Assembly: GCF_007752345.1 (NCBI RefSeq) | Contig: NZ_CP036299.1 | Location: 248,001-312,000, forward strand | Origin: Planctopirus ephydatiae | Lineage (GTDB): Bacteria > Planctomycetota > Planctomycetia > Planctomycetales > Planctomycetaceae | Length of the DNA stretch: 64,000 nucleotides | Direction of reading: 5' to 3' | Shown: positions 57,996 to 64,000 of the stretch, piece after piece | How the letters are laid out: each line of letters begins with the position of its first letter | Position numbering within the stretch: the first letter of the stretch is position 1 | Position numbers and translations under genes: made by a program | The notes under the pieces: model-generated | Told to the model about the DNA's origin: nothing | The model's input: only the letters and a program-made list of their open reading frames with translations | Databases searched by the model: none

Positions 57996-59144
57996 ATGCC
58001 TGACCAGCAATGGGTGTTTGTTAATTCATTATCCCGAAAGCAAAGCTTGCAGATCGTCTGCCGGAAACAACTTCGGCTGTCGAACAACCGCTGGAATCTT
58101 CTTTTCTTGTTCTGTCTAGGCACGGCTGCTTCGCTGGCTTGGAGCTATCGCCCTACTGATAAACCTCAAGTTCTGACTCTGACCGAAATAGTTCTCAGCC
58201 CTGCGATTGGTCTTCTGTTCACCGGCTTTATGGTCTTCTGTAATGAGTTCACTTTGCGACAAAATGCTAAGCGTCTATGTATAGCTCTGCAAGGCTCTCA
58301 GGTGACTGTGACCAACACCTCGATCGGCTTCGAAAAAGACTCGACCAAGGCGGAAATCGATTGGAACGAATACTCCTCGCTTGAAAAAAACGAAGACTTG
58401 ATCATCTTGAAAACAGGACAAGGAGTCGAAGCGGTTTATCTGTTTCAAGAACATCTTCAGCCGGGATCTTCCTGGGAAGAACTCTCCTTGTTTCTGGGTG
58501 AAAAACTGATGGCAAAGCACGCTGTTGGCCCCGCACCTGTTGAAGATTACTCAATAAACCAGATTGCTGAACAACAGGGCCTGTCACATGATCCTGTTGG
58601 ATTCAAGGCTGAAACAGTAGAACCAGCACGGTGGGTGTTTAATGGTGTCTGCCCGGTTGAGGATGCCTGGGCTCAGTACCGAATCATCCTATTTTCCTAT
58701 CCGAAAATGCGGGATGTGCTGCTCTTGGGCCCACTCGGAGGGGCAATTGCCGGCTTTCTGCTGATAGCAGTCTTCTATAATAGTCTGGTGATGCCCACGG
58801 TCATTATCGGAGGTTTAGCGTGTTTATGGTATATATATGTATTACGGTCTTATCGAGCATGGAAACAATCGCTTATCGACAATCGACAATTGCTCGACTC
58901 GACACGCATTGAAGTGACAAATTCACAGATCCGTTCAATCGGTATCTCGAATATTGTGAGGTATGAATGGGAAGGATTTCAAAAGATTCTTCGGGGACAG
59001 GGGTTGATTGTTTTACCGCTCGTTTCCGGCGACCAGTATGTGTGTCTCTCCCGTCGTTGCATGAACGATTCTTCCCAGTGGCCTGAATTGCTGCAGTTTC
59101 TTGAAACGAGAATCTCGACCAGCGGAGCAACCAATACTCCTTAA
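57996..59144 (+). CDS. Membrane protein with duplicated YcxB-like halves
   Basis: 382 residues. Two similar halves are seen, each with two membrane helices and then a soluble beta domain. Half 1: NNRWNLLFLFCLGTAASLAW and helix 2, then SQVTVTNTSIGFEKDSTKAE, IDWNEYSSLEKNEDLIILKT. Half 2: LLLGPLGGAIAGFLLIAVFY and IIGGLACLWYIYVLRSY, then TRIEVTNSQIRSIGISNIVR, YEWEGFQKILRGQGLIVL. The matching order of strands shows an internal duplication. YcxB-like domains are of unknown function. The ATG follows GGAACGATA. No further neighbours form an obvious operon. Confidence 0.65.
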   Translation: MPDQQWVFVNSLSRKQSLQIVCRKQLRLSNNRWNLLFLFCLGTAASLAWSYRPTDKPQVLTLTEIVLSPAIGLLFTGFMVFCNEFTLRQNAKRLCIALQGSQVTVTNTSIGFEKDSTKAEIDWNEYSSLEKNEDLIILKTGQGVEAVYLFQEHLQPGSSWEELSLFLGEKLMAKHAVGPAPVEDYSINQIAEQQGLSHDPVGFKAETVEPARWVFNGVCPVEDAWAQYRIILFSYPKMRDVLLLGPLGGAIAGFLLIAVFYNSLVMPTVIIGGLACLWYIYVLRSYRAWKQSLIDNRQLLDSTRIEVTNSQIRSIGISNIVRYEWEGFQKILRGQGLIVLPLVSGDQYVCLSRRCMNDSSQWPELLQFLETRISTSGATNTP

Positions 59145-59340
59145 GGAATTCAGATTTCGAGTATCGAAAAATCTGGCTATCATCGTTGAGCAGGTAGCGA
59201 TTTCGAACAGAGGAATGAATCGCTTTCTTCTGAATTCGTTCGTATGGCACTTGAAACTCCTTTTCAGTCCAGTAGTTTTGTGAACACTTGGTGTATTGAA
59301 GCGATTCATTTTCTGGCCATAGAAGGCTGAGGAGTAAAAG

Positions 59341-59841
59341 GTGAAAATTCATCTGCATGTGAATGGCAAGAAGCAGGGGCCTTTCGAGTTAGAGGAAGTG
59401 AATTCGCAGATTGCGGAGGGAGTGCTTTTGCCGGGAGAGGTGAGTGCCTGGTACAAAGGCTGTGAAGACTGGATGCCTCTCGAGATGGTGCCTGGGATTG
59501 AGATTCCCGCAGGGATGAATGTTCCACCTGTTAAAAAGGGAGGAGCTTCTTCCGCAGAGAAAGGTGGGGACAGTACGGGTGGATTGATCCCCTACAAAAA
59601 TCCATCGGCACTCATCGCCTACTATCTCGGTATCTTTGGCCTGTTCCCACTCTTCGGTCTCGTCTTCTCGATACCGGCATTTATTCTGGGGATTGTGGGG
59701 TTGTATAAGCGCAGTCAGAACCCGGTGATTAAAGGGAGTGTCCACGCCTGGATTGGGATTGTCCTGGGGTTCATCGCCACGACATATAACGGACTGCTCG
59801 CGATTGGAGTCATTATCGCGATCAGTCAGAACAGATTTTAG
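59341..59841 (+). CDS. GYF-domain plus DUF4190 membrane protein
   Basis: 166 residues from GTG at 59341, with GAGGAG six bases upstream. The first 55 residues are a GYF_2 domain (IHLHVNGKKQGPFELEEVNS, then SAWYKGCEDWMPLEMVPG), which in eukaryotic homologues binds Pro-rich peptides. A linker follows, then two or three membrane helices of DUF4190 type (YYLGIFGLFPLFGLVFSIPA and IGIVLGFIATTYNGLLAIGV). The pairing is common in planctomycetes. The ligand is unknown; the Pro-rich secreted and membrane proteins elsewhere in the window are possible partners but there is no direct evidence. Confidence 0.8.
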   Translation: MKIHLHVNGKKQGPFELEEVNSQIAEGVLLPGEVSAWYKGCEDWMPLEMVPGIEIPAGMNVPPVKKGGASSAEKGGDSTGGLIPYKNPSALIAYYLGIFGLFPLFGLVFSIPAFILGIVGLYKRSQNPVIKGSVHAWIGIVLGFIATTYNGLLAIGVIIAISQNRF

Positions 59842-59949
59842 CCTGATGAGACACATAAGTTTGTACGAGCTGCGAGGCTTTGTATCGTTCGTGTCAACCG
59901 ACAGTGCCAGCGCAGGAAGCCGGGTATCTGTTGATTGAGGGAGATTTGT

Positions 59950-60957
59950 GTGCCTGAGTCACTAGCGAGATTTCATGCAGAACTCACTCTGGTGAATGGA
60001 TCGACGGGAGATCCTGTCCTGCTGATTGATTATCCGGATCGGGATGATGCAGTTCTGCTGGATGCTGGCGAGAATGGCTCTCTCTCTCTGGAGCAGCTGG
60101 CGGATCTTTCAGTGGTGCTGATTACGCATCATCATATCGATCATTTTGTGGGTCTGGATCGCATTATCCGTGCGAATATGGATCGAGACAAAACGTTAAG
60201 GATCTATGGCCCGCCGAAGACCATTGAGAAGGTGGCGGATCGCATTCGCAGCTATGAGTTTCAATTCTTTCCGTTTCAGAAGATCGTCATTGATATTTAT
60301 GAGATTCATGAAAGTGGCTTTCGTGTGGGTCGTCTCGACTGTGGCCGAAAGTTTCCACCGCCGGAGATTCGTGATGAGGCTCGAACGGGATGTGTGATTT
60401 TCGAGAATGAGACGATTCAGGTGGAGGCTGTCTTTGCGGAACATACAGTGCCGTGTCTGAGTTATGCAGTGATTGAGAAGGCGGGTTGGTTTTTGAATGT
60501 GGATGCACTCCGGAAAAGTCTATTGAAGCCGGGGAGTTGGATAGGGGATGTCCTGGGGCTTTTGCGTGAGGATGCTCCGAATGGAACTCAAGTTCTGATT
60601 GAAGGTGGGAGTTATCCACTGGCAACTTTGCGAGATAAGTTCTTTCTGAAGAGCCTGGGAGCCCGGCTCGCTTTTGTGACAGATACGCTCTGGAATGAAG
60701 CGTCTCGAGCGAGGTTAGTTTCGATTGCACAGCGGGCCAGTGTTCTTTATTGCGATTCGTTCTATGCCCAGGGGCAGTTATCGCAGGCACTGAAGTATCA
60801 CCATATGACGGCTTCTCAGGCAGGTGAATTGGCACGCCTGGCCAAAGCCGAGAAGCTGGTGCTGATCCATTTTGCCAAACGCTACACCGGTAAGTACGAG
60901 GTGCTGGTTGATGAAGCGCGCGAACATTTTGCCAAGGTGACGGCTCAGATCCCTTGA
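59950..60957 (+). CDS. RNase Z-like metallo-beta-lactamase-fold hydrolase
   Basis: 335 residues from GTG at 59950, with GAGGGAG six bases upstream; the TTG at 59935 would overlap the site. The zinc motif H-x-H-x-D-H is seen in LITHHHIDHFVGLDR, followed by LRIYGPPKTIEKVADRI as in RNase Z/ElaC, an aspartate region in LAFVTDTLWNEASRA (ligand Asp) and a final IHFAKRYTGK (ligand His). RNase Z trims tRNA 3' ends. The N-terminus lacks the usual FLGTGxxxP opening, so a different substrate is possible. It is in the same direction as its neighbours. Confidence 0.8.
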   Translation: MPESLARFHAELTLVNGSTGDPVLLIDYPDRDDAVLLDAGENGSLSLEQLADLSVVLITHHHIDHFVGLDRIIRANMDRDKTLRIYGPPKTIEKVADRIRSYEFQFFPFQKIVIDIYEIHESGFRVGRLDCGRKFPPPEIRDEARTGCVIFENETIQVEAVFAEHTVPCLSYAVIEKAGWFLNVDALRKSLLKPGSWIGDVLGLLREDAPNGTQVLIEGGSYPLATLRDKFFLKSLGARLAFVTDTLWNEASRARLVSIAQRASVLYCDSFYAQGQLSQALKYHHMTASQAGELARLAKAEKLVLIHFAKRYTGKYEVLVDEAREHFAKVTAQIP

Positions 60958-61013
60958 TCCAATCCGCAGCTTCTTGCGTATCGTATGCATTCGATTTTTC
61001 CTGAAGGCAGGCT

Positions 61014-62330
61014 ATGACCGAGTTGAATTCAGCATCTGATGACCTCGAACTGACGAATCACGCTCCGGAAGAGTTGCCAGATGATTCTCCGTCGGGTCGC
61101 TTACCTCTTATGGATGCAGCGACGGCATTAGCGATGCTCAAAGAGGGACAACCACTCGCCGATGTGCGGATTGAAAAGCTGACGTTACAGGGTGAGTTTA
61201 CGGCCCCGGTCATCTTCAAAAATGTGGTTCTCGATCGACTGACGATCAAGAAGGCGATATTTCATGAGGTTGTGGAGTTTGCCAAGTGCACGATCTATCG
61301 CGCCCGCTGCGAGAGAAAATCGACGTTTGAGAAATCGTTTTGCATGCACGCCTGCAAGTTGAAAGGCTGCATTTTCAGCGGGTTGACGATTCAAGGGTTG
61401 GCACGCTTTGATCTCAGCGAGTTTTTTGGCAAAGGGGATTTTAAGTATTGCGTGTTCCAGAAGGATGCGAAGTTCTGGGAAGTGACTTGTGATGGCTGGT
61501 TTGGATTTCAACATTGCGAATTTCATGGATTAGCCGATCTGCGCAGTATGTCGATTGGGCAGGGGCTCACCTTTAATCATTGTCTCTTCCAGAAGGATGT
61601 GCTGTTTCGCGGGATCAGCATTGAGAAGAAGCTCGATTTTGAGGTTTCGCACTTTGATGGGATGATTGACCTCTCGAAAGCCAAACTGCGCGACTTTGTT
61701 TATTTAGAGACGATCTCACAGGGTGTGCGGCAACAATTTGCTTTTGCCAATGCGGTGGTTGATCGGATGCTGATAAAGCCAAAGCAGATTGAGGGTCGCC
61801 TGGCATCGGAGAATTCTGGAAATCATGAACTGGCGATGCGTGAATATGGATTGCTGAAAGCGATCTTTCAGACGTTGCATCGATTTGATGAGGAGGACTG
61901 GGCCTACTATCGATTCAAGGTCAATCAAAGGAAGAGTAAATCACGCTCATGGCTCAAGCCCTGGACGAAGCTGGCACAGATTTGTGATCTGGTGTTTCTC
62001 GACTGGGGCTGCGGTTATGGGACCAATCCCGGCAGAGCCGTCACTTCGGCACTCCTGGCGATGCTGTTCTTCGCCGTTCTTTATGCCATTGGCTACCAGC
62101 ACTTCGAGATCGACAGCCCGCCTATTGCCGATCTGCCAGCCGATGGAATTATCAATCGCGTGGTTTACTCGTTAATGACGACCGTGAGTGTATTTACTTC
62201 TGGCTTTGGAGGAGATCAGTTTAATACTGCACATGGGTGGGTTTTGATACCACTCAATATCGAGGCTTTGCTAGGGACTTTACTCTGGGGTTTATTTGTG
62301 GTGGCCTTCAGTCGTAAAGTGATTCGATAA
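61014..62330 (+). CDS. Pentapeptide-repeat-like protein fused to an ion-channel module
   Basis: 438 residues. Residues about 50-245 form a right-handed beta-helix of pentapeptide-like repeats, with F/C at every fifth position (VEFAKCTIYRARCERKSTFE, KGCIFSGLTIQGLARFDLSE, GDFKYCVFQKDAKFWEV). A helical region follows (SGNHELAMREYGLLKAIFQT), then a two-helix channel module: helix 1 AVTSALLAMLFFAVLYAIGY, a pore helix and filter RVVYSLMTTVSVFTSGFGGD, and helix 2 ALLGTLLWGLFVVAFSRKV. The filter lacks TVGYG and reads TSGFGGD, so potassium selectivity is not assured. No regulatory gene is adjacent. The combination may make a sensor-gated channel. Confidence 0.75.
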   Translation: MTELNSASDDLELTNHAPEELPDDSPSGRLPLMDAATALAMLKEGQPLADVRIEKLTLQGEFTAPVIFKNVVLDRLTIKKAIFHEVVEFAKCTIYRARCERKSTFEKSFCMHACKLKGCIFSGLTIQGLARFDLSEFFGKGDFKYCVFQKDAKFWEVTCDGWFGFQHCEFHGLADLRSMSIGQGLTFNHCLFQKDVLFRGISIEKKLDFEVSHFDGMIDLSKAKLRDFVYLETISQGVRQQFAFANAVVDRMLIKPKQIEGRLASENSGNHELAMREYGLLKAIFQTLHRFDEEDWAYYRFKVNQRKSKSRSWLKPWTKLAQICDLVFLDWGCGYGTNPGRAVTSALLAMLFFAVLYAIGYQHFEIDSPPIADLPADGIINRVVYSLMTTVSVFTSGFGGDQFNTAHGWVLIPLNIEALLGTLLWGLFVVAFSRKVIR

Positions 62331-62380
62331 CTTCGCCATTGGGCCCTTTGATACGGATTCCAATAAACAATTGCGCGGCG

Positions 62381-62462
62381 GGTGGCTGGGGTTGAGTCTT
62401 CGAACCCCCAGCAATTTTCGGCATGAACTGGGGGTTCGCGAAGACGCTCAACCCCAGCTACC
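62381..62462. repeat. Large imperfect inverted repeat between convergent genes
   Basis: The left arm (62381-62411) and right arm (62428-62462) pair over some 31 positions. Segments GCTGGGGTTGAG, TCTTCG and AACCCCCAG on the left match their complements on the right, interrupted by two 2-base CG bulges in the right arm. The loop is 16 bases. It may terminate both the channel gene and the ABC ATPase gene or be a mobile repeat. Confidence 0.65.
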
Positions 62463-62499
62463 CCATACCAAGGAGTGCAGTTGAATTTTGGAAACCGAA

Positions 62500-63519
62500 T
62501 TAGTCCTCTTGATCGGCGGATTCGAAGGTTCTGCCGGTGACTTTGAGGAAGACTTCTTCGAGTGTGGGGCGGACGAGACCGATGGCGCGGAGTTCGGGGC
62601 CTAAGCTGGTGGCGAGTTGTTCGACGAGACCTGGCGAGATTTCTCCTTCGAGCCGGAATGAAGAGCCCATGCGGAGTGCGTTGCGGCCCGTTTTCTGAAG
62701 TAAGATTTCGGCAAACGTCTCGGGGTTGCGAGGTGTCATCGAGAGTGCATCCTGCCCGACGGATTGTGTGAGTTCATCGGGAGAGCCTTCGGCCACTTTC
62801 TGCCCCTGATCGAAGATCACGACGTGGTCGGCGAGTTCGGCTTCTTCCATCAGGTGCGTACTGACGAGGATGGAAATCCCCATTTGGCGGAGCCGGGCAA
62901 GTTCCTGCCACAGTTCACGCCGGCTGCCCGGATCGAGCCCGACACTGGGTTCATCGAGGAGGAGCAGGCGGGGATGGTGGAGCAGAGCTTTGGCCAGTTC
63001 GACACGACGCTTCCAGCCGCCGGAAAGTGTTTCGACCGTTTTAGGGAGCCAGTCTTTTAATCCCAGCGGTGTGCTGCATTCGAGAATACGCTGTTGCAGC
63101 TCGATGGAGCTGAGGCCGTAGAGCTTGCCCTGATGCCAGAGGTTTTCTTCGACAGTCAATCGGGTATCGAGGCTGGGGGATTGGAAGGTGACGCCAAAGA
63201 GTCGTCTGGCTCTCTGAGGTGAATGCGCGAGATCGACGCCGAAGATCTGGCCGGTTCCCTGTTGCCAGGGGAGCAGGGTGGCCAACAGCCTGAAGAGCGT
63301 CGATTTGCCACTGCCATTGGGCCCGAGCAGTGCGCATATCTGGCCTTCGTCCACGCGAAAAGAAACGTCCTTCAGTGCTAGAGGAGTTTCTTTCCGCGCG
63401 GGGTAGTGAAAGGAGACATGCTCGACGCAAATGGCGGCTGACAGGCAGGTTGGCGATGCACCCATAGATTTCGACTTTATCGGGGCGATGGCGTTGAGTT
63501 CATTTCTGTGTGAACTCAT
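62500..63519 (-). CDS. ABC-transporter ATP-binding protein
   Basis: 339 residues. A soluble ABC ATPase with Walker A LLGPNGSGKSTLFRLLA, the Q-loop region FGVTFQSPSLD, signature ETLSGGWKRRVELAKALL, Walker B LLLLDEPSVGLDPGSR and the switch His in LVSTHLMEEAELAD. The last 80 residues form the C-terminal domain found in drug- or polysaccharide-export ATPases of the NatA/CcmA class. No permease gene is in the window; it may lie upstream beyond the edge. Its ATG overlaps the stop of the DUF1080 gene upstream as ATGA. Confidence 0.92.
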   Translation of the reverse strand: MSSHRNELNAIAPIKSKSMGASPTCLSAAICVEHVSFHYPARKETPLALKDVSFRVDEGQICALLGPNGSGKSTLFRLLATLLPWQQGTGQIFGVDLAHSPQRARRLFGVTFQSPSLDTRLTVEENLWHQGKLYGLSSIELQQRILECSTPLGLKDWLPKTVETLSGGWKRRVELAKALLHHPRLLLLDEPSVGLDPGSRRELWQELARLRQMGISILVSTHLMEEAELADHVVIFDQGQKVAEGSPDELTQSVGQDALSMTPRNPETFAEILLQKTGRNALRMGSSFRLEGEISPGLVEQLATSLGPELRAIGLVRPTLEEVFLKVTGRTFESADQED

Positions 63520-64000
63520 TCGGCGGGGAGTTCGAGAAGTTCGACAGTTTTGAACTCCACGGGATGGCTTTCGGATTGTAGTGAGATGGTGCCAGAAGAG
63601 AGGAGTTTTTCGCCTCCACGAGCTTTGATGAGTTCTTTGGCGTGGGCATCTCGCTCATCGAGTTGAGGTTCGGTGTATTCGAGGACCGTCTTGCCATTGA
63701 CGACGTGGCGCATGAGTTTGCTGCCACGAACTTCGATTTCGGCTGTGACCCATTGATTGCCATCGTAAGTATCGGATGACGACGTGGTGCAGTGGGGTGT
63801 GAAGAGTTTGCCATTCATGACCACGTTTGTGCCGGGAGTGCAGAGATTGGCGGTGGTGCGTTTGCCTTTGCCCAATCCGCCGAGGAGCTGGACTTCGATG
63901 GAAGCGGGGAAGTCTTGATCTTTGCCGATCGTTTTGGGATCTTCGCCATGGAGCATGGCACCGCTGTTGCGGGTGGCCCAGCCGGGGCCACCTTTGCACT
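63516..64000 (-). CDS. DUF1080 (3-keto-disaccharide hydrolase-type) protein, partial
   Basis: Only the C-terminal 160 residues are in the window; the frame is open to base 64000 and the 5' end is missing. Visible parts, CKGGPGWATRNSGAMLHGED, IEVQLLGGLGKGKRTTANLC, NQWVTAEIEVRGSKLMRHVV and NGKTVLEYTEPQLDERDA, fit the jelly-roll DUF1080 fold common in planctomycetes, related to glycosidase-like proteins that may act on 3-keto sugars. The final GTISLQSESHPVEFKTVELL is typical. The stop overlaps the ABC ATPase start by four bases, so the two are translationally coupled. Confidence 0.85.
   Translation of the reverse strand, partial: CKGGPGWATRNSGAMLHGEDPKTIGKDQDFPASIEVQLLGGLGKGKRTTANLCTPGTNVVMNGKLFTPHCTTSSSDTYDGNQWVTAEIEVRGSKLMRHVVNGKTVLEYTEPQLDERDAHAKELIKARGGEKLLSSGTISLQSESHPVEFKTVELLELPAE

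Noticed and set aside
62397-62410. TTCGAACCCCC-like word suggesting a tRNA T-arm
   Set aside because: It is part of the inverted repeat; no acceptor, D or anticodon arms are present.
1-64000. CRISPR array, insertion sequence or prophage
   Set aside because: No regularly spaced identical repeats, no transposase or integrase motif, and no terminase, capsid or tail gene in any frame I examined.

Overview
The window reads as chromosome of a planctomycete, most likely of the Planctomycetales. I infer this from the gene content: a DUF1549/DUF1553 protein next to a DUF1501 protein, two DUF1559 proteins with pilin-type N-termini, a DUF1080 protein, an RDD/SpoIIM/DUF4129/DUF4350 operon, and secreted proteins with large Pro/Gln-rich parts. 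Base composition is moderate (impression, not computed). A Planctopirus-like genus is only a guess. I see no rRNA, tRNA, CRISPR array, insertion sequence or complete prophage.

Layout. 0-2.7 kb: an orphan ThiF/MoeB-type E1 enzyme, then a small HTH protein and a ParB-like nuclease-domain protein. 2.8-7.1 kb: the DUF1549/1553 (with two EF-hands) and DUF1501 pair and a CheY-like receiver. 7.2-11.5 kb (minus strand): two copies of a DUF1559 pseudopilin plus small lipoprotein module, and a secreted redoxin-like protein. 11.9-19.6 kb: mfd, a TolB-like propeller and leuS. 20-27 kb: DUF1223 protein, UDP-glucuronate 4-epimerase plus UDP-glucose dehydrogenase, then an HtrA-like protease divergent from a membrane GTPase, with a repeated ATTGTC/GACAAT site between them. 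27-36.5 kb (minus strand): RDD-SpoIIM-DUF4129-DUF4350, joined by 4-base ATGA overlaps, followed after a 278-base gap by kdsD overlapping a 983-residue OstA/LptA-like protein. 36.7-42 kb: a Pro-rich secreted protein, speD, an FKBP isomerase and an M3 oligopeptidase. 42.4-51.5 kb: a very long secretin with extra N domains, a lipoprotein, TerC, a GNAT acetyltransferase and flagellar hook FlgE. 52-64 kb: a prenyltransferase-fold protein, Dus, a lactonase-like propeller, a beta-carbonic-anhydrase-like protein, an aldehyde dehydrogenase, a duplicated YcxB-like protein, a GYF/DUF4190 protein, an RNase Z-like hydrolase, a pentapeptide-repeat/ion-channel fusion, an ABC ATPase and the start of a DUF1080 gene that runs off the edge.

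The strongest theme is the cell envelope. UDP-GlcA/UDP-GalA supply, KDO supply coupled to a giant Lpt-bridge-like protein, an elongated secretin with a neighbouring lipoprotein, the pseudopilin modules and the SpoIIM/RDD membrane operon all bear on surface building and transport in a Gram-negative-type envelope.

Gene-free stretches carry several hairpin families. One has compensated stem changes between copies and one inverted pair, much like REP/BIME elements. Others are a pair of hairpins sharing a CTTTG loop, a CCTTCTCCC-type hairpin present twice, and a large imperfect inverted repeat between convergent genes at 62.4 kb.
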